Source: Bathynomus jamesi (taxonomy: Eukaryota; Arthropoda; Malacostraca; Isopoda; Cirolanidae). Taken from it: a stretch of DNA of 64,000 bases. A program made the translations under genes and the position numbers. Below are positions 31,537 through 41,687 of the stretch, piece by piece. Numbering within the stretch: the stretch's first letter is position 1; every line of letters begins with the position of its first letter. The notes under the pieces are model-generated. The model did no database searches. It was not told the DNA's origin and was given only the letters and a program-made list of their open reading frames with translations. The stretch lies in the NCBI GenBank assembly GCA_023014485.1, contig JAJOZX010002354.1:557001-621000 (forward strand), written 5' to 3'.

Positions 31537-32617
31537 GGTGGTACAAATTACAGTAGTAATAATAATAGCTAACTCCTTTTCACCGAATTGTTCATTCTAA
31601 CAATGGTCAAGCTTTTCACTCCGCCTTAGACCTACAGTTTAACGTGGAAGCCGAATACATTAATCCGGGCGGGGAGAAATGTCATCGCCCCGATCTCTCA
31701 ACAGCAACCGACGGCTAATCCACCAGTATTACCTAGGGTACCCATTTATCAGCCAGCCAAGCAGAAATTCAATAACTAAATACAATTTTACCACACTCCA
31801 ACGCGAGAAGTCCCTTCATTGCATACCCACCTCCCCCTTCATTGCACACCCCCTCCCCCCTTTGCAACTAACGTTACAAATAATATATACAAGAGCAAAA
31901 ACATTATACTATACAACGAGTACGCACAATTGGAGTTGTACTATTTAATAACATAGGAAGGACTGAACACAAAAATATTTATAATTTCTTTAATATAAAA
32001 TTTTCTCGAATACACTAGTAATAATAATTAATTCTTTCTCGCCGAATTGTTCATTTTGACAAAGGTCAAACCTTTTCACTCTGCCATAGACCTACAGTTT
32101 AACATGGAATCGCTGCAGCGGCTGAAATGTCTTCGCCCGGACTCTCAACCAGCTTCTTAAACATTAGGGTACCTAGGGTACCCATTTATCAGCCAACCAA
32201 GCAGAAATTCAATAACTAAATACAATTTTTCCACACTCCTACGCGAGAAGTCAAGCCGAATACAATAATCGAATAGTGTGGCAGCAAAACATACATAAAA
32301 CAGGAATCTTGGGAAAAATCCGGGGATAGTTTGACCGCAAAATGTGATATGCACAAAGACAATCTAGATTTTTTAGTAATAATAATATCTAAAACGGTTT
32401 TCCTTTTCACCAAATTGTTCATCTTGACGAGGGTTAAACCTTTCACTCCGCCTTAGACCTACACTTTAACGTGGAAGCCGAACTAAACTGCAGCACGGGG
32501 AGGCAGAAATTGCACTGGGTGCATTACTTATTGAGGTAGTGCTTGTCCTTGTATGTAATGAAAAAAGAATAGCTTCAGAGTTCATTCACACCGTGCGTAC
32601 ACTTAGCTCGTGTACAC

Positions 32618-32661
<44 letters not shown>

Positions 32662-32671
32662 GAGAGAGAGA
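31345..32671. repeat. Duplicated ~400-bp units with SINE-like pieces in the Polinton left arm
   Basis: Units starting near 31552, 32010 and 32374 share AGTAATAATAAT, then a block related to the tRNA-derived SINE (GAATTGTTCATTCTAACAAT, CCTTAGACCTACAGTTTAAC), then ACCTAGGGTACCCATTTATC, then AGAAATTCAATAACTAAATA. An outer pair near 31357 and 32555 shares the motif CTTCAGA(T/G)TTCATTCACACC. (CA)n/(TA)n lies at 31479-31537 and (TA)n/(GA)n at 32620-32671. It looks like a locally tandem-duplicated SINE-bearing block. Confidence 0.7.
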
Positions 32672-33063
32672 TTAAAGAGGCTCAATTTAGTATGGCCGCA
32701 ATGAATATATTCCTATAACGACATGCATCCGAAAAATTGAGACTCAATTAGTAGGGGCGCAAAAAATAATAATGCACATTCTGGAAATCTTTTATAGAGA
32801 TGGTTGTTGCGAGGGATATTGCATAAAGGGGTGGGTTGGAGAAAACCAAGTATGGAATGCAAATATTGTCGTGGTAGAGAATGCAAGGGGTAATACGAGC
32901 ATTAAATCTACGGAGAGAATATAAAGATGCCATTAGTCGTCCAAAGCCTGGACCCGTTATATAGGTGTTACGATTGGTACATAAATTAGACCCGCCCAGT
33001 TATACTGACAACCAATCATTACGAGCCGCTCTTAGTCTTTTGGGGCGGAGCTTGGGGATCGTG

Positions 33064-33110
33064 CATATAAAAGGGAATATTTTCAGTTGGGGATTACAGT
33101 AGCTATTTTC
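33064..33110 (+). promoter_or_regulatory. Core promoter-like sequence of the small spliced gene
   Basis: TATAAAA at 33066-33072, followed by TTTCAGTTG (33081-33089) and TTACAGT (33094-33100). Either could be the initiator; the second gives the more usual spacing from the TATA box. A related TCAGTTGATTGCAGTAAG lies at 42515-42532, upstream of the plus-strand ORF array. Confidence 0.45.
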
Positions 33111-33153
33111 GAATAAACATTCCCTCTGCCAGTGAATAAACATTCCCTCCACC

Positions 33154-33778
33154 ATGGATCACGAACTTTACAGTTTTCCGGATTTACATCAAGAAGGTGA
33201 CACTGCAGCATTGACTGCAATTAATCTTTTTAACGGGATTGACCGGAATGGATTATTTCCAACGCAGACCGTTGATGATATCTGTAATGACGCTCCTTAC
33301 GATCCGACGCAAGGGACTACCATAGAAATGTAAGTGTCTATAATTTTTTTGTTTTTTAGTCAATTATTCAAAAACTGCCAGAAAGAGGATTATTTCATAT
33401 ATATGGAGGGCTGTAGTATCTCGCCAAATACTTCGTTTAGGTAACCGCAATTAGTCTACAGTTATATCCTGTTTTGATTCATTGAATTTTTTTATAGCAA
33501 TCTTTTGCATGTTTTTTTTATAAATGTTATTCGGAATTACCTCTTAAATGAACTTCTCTGATCGGTTCAAAGATATCTTCACATTGTCTGTCTTACATAT
33601 GTATACTCTGTGTATGTTTTTATTAAAAAAGATTCAGTATGAACATTATTCTTTCTCCTTTAAGGTCCGATGAGGATTTGTCACGTGTTATACAATCTTT
33701 TGAAGAAACTCGTGTCATGCTCCTGAATACGGAGGATTTACCGAGCAGTCAGCCCAATGAATGTCACATCGAAATAAT
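33154..33778 (+). CDS. Small spliced gene of unknown function in the Polinton left arm (two exons seen, 3' end not found)
   Basis: Start in a good context (CACCATGG). Exon 1 is 33154-33329 with donor AT|GTAAGT; exon 2 is 33665-33778, preceded by TTTCTCCTTTAAG and followed by AT|GTAAGT. Both exons stay open and in phase, and exon 2 is a symmetrical phase-2 exon of 114 nt. The product begins MDHELYSFPDLHQEGD and is acidic, with no domain I recognise. If the introns are not spliced, exon 1 ends in a stop directly after Met. The 3' exon is not identified and may have been lost. An exon with the same phase and donor lies at 52543-52662. Confidence 0.45.
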
Positions 33779-34087
33779 GTAAGTTTTTTTTTTGTATGAT
33801 CTTTTTTGGGGGGAAGAAGACAATGTATTTTCATCAACTTATTAAATGAAAGAAATCAGTACAATAACCATCTTAAACTACAGAATATACAAACTAACAT
33901 TACAAATATATACACGAACAAAACATCATACTATACAACGAGTACGCACAATTGGAAAACGGCTTTTTATCTGTCTGCATACCATTTCATCGTTTCGTTG
34001 TGTGACACGGATCGAATAAATTTTAAAAATTTACAAAGTCTTTACCACGTGACATATGCATGAGAAATGAAATGCAGTACATTCCAC

Positions 34088-36089
34088 GGTGTCCGGCGAA
34101 TTTGTCTACAACAATTTGTCTAAAGATACAATTCATCTACAACAATTTGTCTACAACAATTTATCTACAGCAATTAGCCTACAGATACAATTTACCTAAA
34201 TAATTTGTCTACAAATACAATTTGTCTAGAGAGGAAAAATGAAAGCTATTTGATGTTAATTATTATTAATTTTTTCAAAAAAATGAAAAATTTTATTTTT
34301 AATTTGAAAATTTTTATTGACAAAAAAGATAAAACGTACATTCATTTTATTAAAATGCTAAAAAGAAAAGTTGTGGGCTATACCACGAACATAGTCGATG
34401 ATGTTCTCAGGATTGACGTTTTCAACAATTCTTCTGATGCGTTGAGCAGCATCACGGTATCGCTTCTTTGGATTTTGTAGTTCTCTTCCAGCCACGTACT
34501 GCTCAATTTGAGCCTCGTTGAAACTCTGCTCTTTCTTCAGACAATCGATGAATTTCCAAATATTAGGGTGGTGAGCTGCGACTTGAGATTGGAAAGTTCT
34601 GTGCCAACCTTCGACAGAGTTGTTTGTTTTTGGCAAGCCCTGTAGAACTTCATGATATAAATTCCACATCTCGTGTGAAAAGTGTGGTGGTCGTCGAGCA
34701 TTCCTTCTGCCAGGGCGTCCGATCCATGTGTCTTCAAAATAGTCAACGACCTCTTGTGCTTCAGGAGGGAAGGTGTTACTATCACATAGTAATTCAAACG
34801 CATCTACTACTGTCTCTACAGGTACAAATGCTAACGCTGGTAACATATGAAGATTTAAAGCGAAATTTGCATCTGTTTCGTATCGTTGTTTTAGTCCACT
34901 ACTTTGAATTGCACGAAAAATACATTGTGAAAAATGGAAAAAGCATCCCTTCTGTTTTGCATTTGGAAATTCTTTCATACATGCTTTGAACATAGCCTTC
35001 TCAAAATCAATTGTTATCGACAATGGTGCAGATAAAGGCTCAAAATTCTTTATCTGTTGTAAAAGCATCCTGTATTTTCTTCTGGTTTGTCGGGCAATAA
35101 AGCAAAGACAAGCGGCAATGAGGCTTTTTCTTTTAATCCATGCAGAGTATACAGCTGGTAGAACAACAAAGGAACAGTTTTGAATGTGTCGTCAGCATAC
35201 CAATGCTCGCTTTGTGACAATAACTGTAAATTACGTCTAGTAGCAAAAATTACTATACGCTTTTCAACCGGTCCAGAATTATACAGCAGAAATTGATCTC
35301 CTTTAAAAGTTTTGGTAAATTCATCGGGGAAAATTAGTTCACTGCGATTTGATGGTAGGGCTGGTGCTGCATTTCTTTGTTGGTCTGATACATCGTATTG
35401 TTCTTTTAATACTTTGCGTCATTGGAAGTTTAGGAGCAGCAGCCTGACTGCAATCTTCAAGGGCACTGGATATTATTGAATGAGGTGAATCACTGGTAGA
35501 TTTAGCAAGTTGACGTATTTTTGCAACGGTTTTTGTAGCTTCAACTTCCGCGGCGTCTAATGTATGATTATGTTCACTGAAAGAGTTCACAATTTCGTCG
35601 TTAACGGTAGTTAGGCGAGCACGGCACTTTGTTTTGTGATATTTGTCGCACTTCCAATAGATTTTTTCACCATTTTGTCTATTCTTATAAAACATATGAC
35701 CATTGTCAACTAACTTTTTATGGCCTTTCTCTGAATCAATAAATTGAAGAGGCATTGTGGGTTAGTGAACAATGTAAAAGTTCCAGATGACTGCAATTTT
35801 AAGTGCGAAAACCTAAGACATAAGTTACTAAGATTTAAAAAAGGCAACAAACGAACAAACGTTTCAGAATAGCTTAAACTATAAAGGCACAAACGCAAGA
35901 CTTAAATTATAAAAGTTAACAACTAATTTTCGTATTTAAATTATATTTGTTTTTTTTAAATATTAGTAATAGTTTCTCTAGACAAATTGTATCTGTATAC
36001 AAATTATTGTAGATAAATTATATCTGTAGACTAATTGTTGTAGATAAATTGTAGACAAATTGTTGTAGACAAATTCGTTAGCTAAAATC
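34088..36089 (-). mobile_element. MULE (Mutator-like) element with tandem-repeat termini
   Basis: Ends are made of tandem CAATTTGTCTACAA-like units (34096-34235 and, inverted, about 35975-36080). The left tip GGTGTCCGG matches that of the MULE at 16752. A perfect 9-bp duplication ACATTCCAC is present at 34079-34087 and 36090-36098. It encodes a transposase with an FLYWCH zinc finger. It is inserted in the Polinton protease gene. Confidence 0.92.
34358..35755 (-). pseudogene. MULE transposase with FLYWCH zinc finger
   Basis: The N-terminal part (35755 leftwards) has the FLYWCH-type pattern NGHMFYKNRQNGEKIYWKC, then CRARL and EHNHTLDA. The catalytic domain shows the first Asp in HWYADDTFKTVPLLFYQLY near 35150-35210, the second Asp in SITIDFEKAMFKACM with GCFFHFSQ after it, and Glu in TNNSVEGWHRTFQ. 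Frame breaks occur near 35380-35415 and 35070. The C-terminus GIAHNFSF stops at 34358-34360. The DNA-binding and DDE domains are complete in content, so few lesions separate it from an active gene. Confidence 0.88.
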
Positions 36090-36388
36090 ACATTCCACAT
36101 GTATTACTAAAATATCCTTGTAATCGGAATGGGTTCCATACAACTTCGGGAATATGTAACTGATTGAGAAATTTTACAACAACAGGGTCACTCCAGGGTT
36201 GTGTTCCAAGTGAGTCAAAATAGTACAAACGGTCCCTATTTTTAAAATAGATTGCAAACCAATGAATCCCTTCATTACCGATGACATCTGTGTTCGACTA
36301 CCACAATCTCGCGTAGTTGGCAGAATCAATCTTTCATTCTTCGCAAACACACCGATAAATTTGGAACGTGTGATTCGTTCACTCTTCA

Positions 36389-37684
36389 TTACTCTCTGAA
36401 GTGTATTCGCATCCATTTTAAGTCATTGATAACACCCCTAAATCTGCCTACTTCTAGTAGAGCTTGTGACTCGAGGTATACTGGCATACTAATAGAAGCG
36501 TCTATAGGCTTGGTGAATTCCAACCTCACTGAGATGCGTCCGCTCTGTTGTGGACTTAAATGTGTATTTACGCTAGCAGATAAGTCAGGTGTAATGTCAA
36601 ACGGATAAAGGTTAAATTGATCAATGAATTCTTTCTGCGTTACCCCATTACCGAGCTCGTCACAATCACCTGCAATATTGGCCAGATTACTATAGGCTCT
36701 CGCGCAAAGCGGTAACACAGCGTCTGCTGAATAGTCCATATCCAGTGTTCCACCCAAAGCAATGCCATTAACGTATAGAGTTATATTTTTAAGTCCGAAA
36801 TTCTCGAATTTAAAGGCATTCTTTTTATATTTTCCATTCACCGAAGCATGGTCCTGCATTCCGATTAATATCCTTTTAGGAAGATTTCCCAGGGGGATGT
36901 TTTCTATCTGCTTCGACGCCAACCCTGCAGGCACCGTATATAGTTTGATTTGTACTCTGTTAATAGGGTATTTCACTGTAGCATTTAGTAAATTTTTCTC
37001 AATTTCTAGTTGTTTTGGTGAACTTAATTTCACTTTCCGTACACGGAGGTATGTCTCCATAATGTGAACCACAACGGGTTTTGCTCCTTCTTCTTGATCA
37101 GAATCTAGATTTAAACAGATCTCAGGACTCGTGCGGGTGAGCTTTATTTTCATCACCCCGTTCACAAGCAACTTCTCCTGGAAAGTGAAATCTGTATGCA
37201 GACGTCCAAAACACTCGTATATCTTTTTAGAATTTTTTAATTTGTCCTTTATACTACTTTCGTCTTTAGTTTGATAATATCCCTCGGCACTTAAAAAGGT
37301 AGCCTTCACTTCTTTGGAAAAGTTGAGGACATTTTCCAGATAGGCTCGTAGATGATAGTACCCCGTGCCTGACGATATGTTGGCCTGATTGGAGCGCAGA
37401 AAGTTTGTTTCAGGGTATACAGCATATTTGTCATCGCAGACCGTTCCATCAGAATGGGCTATACGTAGCTTAGCGCACATGTGCACACAGCTTGGATCAA
37501 AAAAGTAAGGGCCTGAGCTGGGTATCACGAATTCTATAGGAGCACTCGGGGAACTAATTGTGTTTAAAGGGTTAATTGTAATAAAGTCACTGTGCTCAAT
37601 AGAAACTTGAGTTGGAGGCATCTCAAAGAGGGATAGCTCCGATTTACAGCATTGTGAACTACAAGGGTGGATGAAGCGTGCCAT
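36389..37684 (-). CDS. Polinton major capsid protein (F54H12.2-like)
   Basis: Intact 431-codon reading frame; the end overlaps the start of the protease by 28 nt. The N-terminal SELSLFEMPPTQVSIEHSDF and following APIEFVIPSSGPYF match the widespread invertebrate family named after C. elegans F54H12.2, which I associate with the double jelly-roll capsid protein of Polintons. The shell-building role follows from that family and from the neighbours (protease, basic protein, ATPase). No signal peptide or membrane segment is visible. It is one of only two long Polinton genes here without a break, suggesting either recent arrival or selection. Confidence 0.8.
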   Translation of the reverse strand: MARFIHPCSSQCCKSELSLFEMPPTQVSIEHSDFITINPLNTISSPSAPIEFVIPSSGPYFFDPSCVHMCAKLRIAHSDGTVCDDKYAVYPETNFLRSNQANISSGTGYYHLRAYLENVLNFSKEVKATFLSAEGYYQTKDESSIKDKLKNSKKIYECFGRLHTDFTFQEKLLVNGVMKIKLTRTSPEICLNLDSDQEEGAKPVVVHIMETYLRVRKVKLSSPKQLEIEKNLLNATVKYPINRVQIKLYTVPAGLASKQIENIPLGNLPKRILIGMQDHASVNGKYKKNAFKFENFGLKNITLYVNGIALGGTLDMDYSADAVLPLCARAYSNLANIAGDCDELGNGVTQKEFIDQFNLYPFDITPDLSASVNTHLSPQQSGRISVRLEFTKPIDASISMPVYLESQALLEVGRFRGVINDLKWMRIHFRE

Positions 37685-37819
37685 GACGAGTTAGAAATAG
37701 TGCCTCCTCTCTCGACAAGTAGTAAACAAACTATGATTCATGAGATCAATGTCCTTAGCTTATATCAGTCAAAAAAGTGGTCAACCATAGGCTTCATTCG
37801 CTTACAGCACTTCTTTTTT

Positions 37820-38149
37820 TTACATCCTTTTACGTTTAATGCCACGTGATCCCTTCTTCCGGACAGCCCTCTTCTTCTTCCCACCACCACGCATTTTTCT
37901 CTTTGCATCTTTAATGATTTCGTCCCGTGTACGTTTTAAATGTTTTTTTAGAGCTTTTTAAGGTTTAACCCCAGCCAATATGTCTTCTGCAGTGTTAAAA
38001 CCTGATTGTAGCGCTTTCCTTCCGAGGTATCTGGCAACCCTCTTCAGCAAAGGAACAGCCGTACGTAGTATGGATGAAAAAATGGACCCAAGTCCACTAC
38101 CGCGCTGGTATCTCACCCATCGATAGACGGTGAAAGGCTTTCTATCCAT
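37820..38149 (-). pseudogene. Small basic virion-type protein with one premature stop
   Basis: It starts at 38149 with MDRKPFTVYRWVRYQRGSGL, then a Gly-Ser-containing hydrophobic helix (GSIFSSILRTAVPLLKRVA). After a TAA at 37958-37960 the same frame stays open for another 45 codons of strongly basic sequence (KKHLKRTRDEI, KKKRAVRKKGSRGIKRKR), ending at 37820-37822. The GSG-type N-terminus plus basic tail is common to small Polinton virion proteins and recalls adenovirus core or membrane-lytic proteins. Its exact role is unknown. Confidence 0.65.
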
Positions 38150-38235
38150 TATAACTCAGTGCGTCGAAAGTGTAACTTCACTGTTAAGCTCCCGTTACCG
38201 AATGGGAAGTTTTCACCCTCAATCGTTCTTATATA

Positions 38236-38810
38236 CAATGGTGTCCGAGAATTATCTGTACAAGTTTTGGCTGTTATTAAAAGTCAACCATGAAGTGTAG
38301 AAATTCCAGTGTTGTCCCATTTTACAGAGAATCTCATTAAGTTTTTTCTGATACCAAGTTTTGACAAGTTTTTTAGAAATTCCAGTGTGTCCGAAAATTA
38401 TCTGTACAATTTCATCTTTTAATAAAATTCTTGATAACACACGTAAAATTCTTAAACAAGATTATTTAGAATCTGTATTTTCAAAAGTTTCTTTTATTAA
38501 AGTAACGTTGTTACAAACATTCGATATGTGCACCATCAGTGATTCGCAAAACATCCAATCGATAATCCAAATGTTGCCATGTACGCTGCAGCATATCCAC
38601 ATCAATTCGCTCAATAGCAGCTGTGATTCTTGCTTTTAAATCATCAATGTCTGTCACCCGCGTACAAAAAAGAAAAAACTTGTCAAAACTTGTTATCAGA
38701 AAAAACTTAATGAGTTTCTCTGTAAAATGGGACAAAACTGGAATTTCTACACTTCATGGTTGACATTTAATAACGGCCAAAAATTGTACAGATAATTCTC
38801 GGACACCCGG
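38236..38810. mobile_element. Non-autonomous mariner derivative with ~145-bp inverted repeats
   Basis: The ends match over about 145 bp in inverted orientation (GTGTCCGAGAATTATCTGTA and onward), flanked by TA. Between them on the minus strand (38511-38660) is a transposase C-terminal fragment containing DVDMLQRTWQHLDYRLDVLR and GAHIE. It is inserted between the FYVTLPS and basic-protein genes of the Polinton. Confidence 0.85.
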
Positions 38811-38829
38811 TATATATTGAGATATTGGT

Positions 38830-39591
38830 TATTAGATTAGTTGCGACATTCACATAATGGGGTCTGTCATATATAATACTCAAACTCCTTCCTCTATGGT
38901 TGGGGATGTGGGCAATAGCAGGCGTGCCTGGGTATCCCCAACAAACTGGTGCTCCACTATATTACTGTAAATATAGCACATGTCTGGGGACTGAGAGCTT
39001 TCAGCAAATTTCTCCATCTTCAACTGAAACATTAAGCTGGACAAGTCACGTTGTGCCTCGTGAAATGTCTCTCTTTGGAAGGCTGCTCTATATCAGCCCT
39101 CAGCCACAATTGTGAACGGCTCTTTAACTCTAATATTTTTACTAAGCGTTGATTTTAACCTCAATGTGCATGCGGGCGTGTCTATGTTTACGATTTCAAA
39201 AAGTAAATCGTTTGTCAGGTACGAATTTTCAAGACTTGTTTAAACCCACCACAATATCCATGGCTGTATCATAATGCCCGATTCCTAGCGAAACATTTAT
39301 GCTATAGAACCGTCCCTCACCGCACAGGGTTGAGCGTACAGTATTGTCTAAGATTATGCCTAATTTTTCGTATTCATCGGTGCTTCTTAGGATCAGAAAT
39401 ATGACCTGTGCCTTTTCAAGAGTTAAAAATTTGGTGGTTAACAGGAGTTGACATATCCCCACCTCATACGAATCACGACCCAATTCAATGGGTCCATGGA
39501 GCTCTGTTACAAAGTTGGATAGTGTGTTGTTAGGGTGTACAGACAGGGAGGAGGAGGACGGGAGTGTGACGTAGAAATGGTTATGAGCCAT
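38830..39591 (-). pseudogene. Polinton FYVTLPS-type protein, frameshifted
   Basis: The open part (39591-39229) starts MAHNHFYVTLPSSSSLSVHP and continues NTLSNFVTELHGPIEL. The rest is read in shifted frames: ENSYLTNDLLFEIVN after a frameshift near 39235, a TGA near 39098-39100, then YSNIVEHQFVGDTQARLL, and after another shift YDRPHYVNV near 38845. I know this start and the RPHYV-type end from Polinton-associated proteins next to integrase and capsid genes. No function has been firmly assigned to my knowledge. The first frame alone has 120 codons, about half the family length. Confidence 0.7.
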
Positions 39592-39599
39592 GTTGCATA

Positions 39600-40658
39600 C
39601 TATTTAAGCTTCATTATTGCATCAGCTTTTATATAGGTGTTAAAGCTTTCTGGGTACCCTAGCCACTTCACCAGGTACATTTTTCTCTTTCCTGAACCTT
39701 TGCTTCCTAAAATTTTCTCAATTTTAAACATATTTTTTCCCAAATTAAATACCACTTTCTGCAACTCCTCGCTGTAAAAGCCTCCTGAGACTTCTTCCCC
39801 ATTCAAATCTTCAACGTAATACATCATTATCTCACCTTTAGGTCTCATAGCCTTAACTTTAAAAATCTCACGTGTCCATTCTTGCTCAAAACCCTTAGCG
39901 AATTTATTTCCCGAACGCGACAGCTTTACATAATCATTGATTTTGAAACGGGCAGAGTGTGGTGGTGTCGGTGATCCATCTCTTCTCGGGAGCGTACCTC
40001 TTTCTAAAACTTCGTTAGGTGTTGTCCCAATCGTGCGATGGTGTGAGCGGTTGTAGGATGATGCCAATGTTTCCAGAATGTCTAGAAATCTGTATGTGTT
40101 TTTATGTGTAAAATAGCGGTGCATGCGTTCCTTTATGGTACGTTGAACTCTTTCAGCTAAAGATGCCTTATGTATAGAATTGGTAGTGTAATAGCTGATA
40201 TTAAACTCTGTCAACATGTTCTGAAAAGCACGGCCTATAAATTCCTTCCCCATATCCGTACAAAAATAGCCAGGAACCCTGTTTTCTTTTAATATCAGCG
40301 TTTTGGTGGCTTTAGCAACTGTTTCAGGTGATTTGTTTTTCAGAGGAATTAGCCACAGATATCGAGAGAATACATCTATTATGAATAGAATGTAACGGTA
40401 ACCATCGTTATACACAGAATATCTTTGCATGTCTGTTAACTCTGCTTGCCAAATAGAATCAATCGAGGCAGCCGTTGTCTTGGCTGTTTTAAACCTTTTT
40501 CTCACCAGCTTATGAAGCGTATAAGCGTCCTGCTCCCGCAAAAATCTCTCAACATCTTTTTTTCCTACTCCGTAAACACTTCTGTACAGTCTATCTACGC
40601 CGCCGTAGGAGGCTGGGTTGGAAATGTCATAATAGCGTTTACTTAATACGTTAGTCAT
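39600..40658 (-). CDS. Polinton retroviral-type integrase with C-terminal chromodomain
   Basis: Intact 352-codon frame. The N-terminal region has YGGVDRLYRSVYGVGKKDVE and YTLHKLVRKRF. The catalytic core has Asp in QAELTDMQRYSVYNDGYRY, Asp in GYFCTDMGKEFIGRAF and Glu in KASLAERVQRTIKER; 33 residues separate the last two, as I count in other Polinton integrases. The C-terminus FKIEKILGSKG...YLVKWLGYPES is a chromodomain that would guide integration to chromatin. Its start overlaps the stop of the upstream gene by ATGA. It would cut the 3' ends and join them, giving the 6-bp duplication seen. Confidence 0.93.
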   Translation of the reverse strand: MTNVLSKRYYDISNPASYGGVDRLYRSVYGVGKKDVERFLREQDAYTLHKLVRKRFKTAKTTAASIDSIWQAELTDMQRYSVYNDGYRYILFIIDVFSRYLWLIPLKNKSPETVAKATKTLILKENRVPGYFCTDMGKEFIGRAFQNMLTEFNISYYTTNSIHKASLAERVQRTIKERMHRYFTHKNTYRFLDILETLASSYNRSHHRTIGTTPNEVLERGTLPRRDGSPTPPHSARFKINDYVKLSRSGNKFAKGFEQEWTREIFKVKAMRPKGEIMMYYVEDLNGEEVSGGFYSEELQKVVFNLGKNMFKIEKILGSKGSGKRKMYLVKWLGYPESFNTYIKADAIMKLK

Positions 40659-41395
40659 TTGCGTATTTTAGAGGCACGTGGGTAGGGTTGACCGTTGTTT
40701 AACCTCTTCTTTCTCCTCTTCAAAGATGTTACCGGTGGGGGTGATGGCGTCTTCAATTGTGTCACGTGAGTCGCATGTTCCAGGTCTTTTAACCTGTTCA
40801 GATTTCTTATCAATGTTTTGGGGACATTTATTTGTTGTAGTCTTGTTTTAATATGCTTCCATCCTGATGGTGAGGGTCTATCCCACTTTCTCACCAGATC
40901 ATGGACAATGTCTACGATATTCGATCCCTGTACTTTTCATCTTTCCACAATGATCTCGCCTGTATCGGTCCATTGTATGGCTGGTTCCTCATTCAATAGA
41001 TTATAAAGACTTAAACCTTTATTCCTCAATGTGTGTGGGAGGGTGCATTTTAATACATGCTCGATGTGCTGTGTGGCCGACCCCTTAATCTTTGGCTGGT
41101 CAGATGTATTGTCGGGTACAGGTCCTATGTTGCCATCTCCATCGTTCCCCGTGCTGTGCCTAATAACCACAGGAATCTCTGTCGGGTTCTTATAATTTTC
41201 GTACTCGTGAAGATATTTCTGCAGAGCTTCTTGGTATAAGATTCTTTTCTCATCAGGTGTTTTTTCACTGTTTAATAGGGCTAGCAATTCGCTTTACATT
41301 CTTTTAAGTCTGCCTTTACAGGGATCTAGATCCGTGTCTGGATTCCTTTGCAGTGAAGCGTACACCTCGTGTGGAATCACTACCACTTTCTTCAT
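40655..41395 (-). pseudogene. Conserved Polinton protein of unknown function with two in-frame stops
   Basis: It starts at 41395 with MKKVVVIPHEVYASLQRNP. A TAA near 41292-41294 and a TGA at 40937-40939 interrupt an otherwise single frame of about 246 codons. It includes DEKRILYQEALQKYLHEYEN, GEIIVER and, at the end, KRRKKRLNNGQPYPRASKIR. It lies directly upstream of integrase with a 4-base overlap. I recognise it as a common Polinton neighbour but know no function. Confidence 0.65.
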
Positions 41396-41408
41396 TATAT
41401 TAATCTAG

Positions 41409-41653
41409 TCAGTAAAGGACCCAAAACTGAAAATAAGATGGGAGAAATGACCCTCCTCTTTGTACAATAATTCGTTTTTTCTTCGCTACAGTTTGAGTTT
41501 ACGAGCGAGTGCGTGTATTATGTTCTTGTAACGGCGTAAGCGAGCCTTCTGAGGTGGTTTCATTGATACATTGCAATTTATAACATTAAGACAGATTTCA
41601 CAGATGCATTTTAAAAAGTCGGAGTCGATATTTTTAATAAACATCCGCTGCAT
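41409..41653 (-). pseudogene. Small Polinton protein with GGSFLP C-terminal motif, frameshifted
   Basis: It starts at 41653, MQRMFIKNIDSDFLKCICEI, then a basic region PPQKARLRRYKNIIHALARK. A stop and a one-base shift near 41500 separate this from KKKRIIVQRGGSFLP and a short hydrophobic end that stops at 41409-41411. Polintons commonly carry a small protein with a basic body and a VQKGGFLP-like hydrophobic tail, perhaps membrane-active. Here it is broken. Confidence 0.6.
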
Positions 41654-41687
41654 TGCCAGGGGCAGTCGCTAATAGATTTTTATTAAT

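Larger units (their letters stand above)
34023..36416 (-). pseudogene. Polinton cysteine protease (adenain/Ulp1-like), split by the MULE
   Basis: Virion maturation protease of the adenovirus-protease type. It starts at 36416 with MDANTLQRVMKSERITRSKF. A one-base frameshift lies near 36296. The His of the catalytic site is in GIHWFAIYF (about 36245-36270), the Asp region is YYFDSLG, and the Cys is in SNTCG (about 36100-36115). The MULE enters directly after that Cys. The reading continues on the far side of the insertion and stops at 34023-34025. Without the insertion the gene is about 127 codons. It is inactivated by the frameshift and the insertion. Confidence 0.85.

Noticed and set aside
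34624..34989. 121-codon plus-strand frame
   Set aside because: Antisense shadow of the MULE transposase.
38900..39115. 71-codon plus-strand frame within the Polinton
   Set aside because: It is antisense to the frameshifted FYVTLPS-type gene, whose minus-strand reading explains the open stretch.
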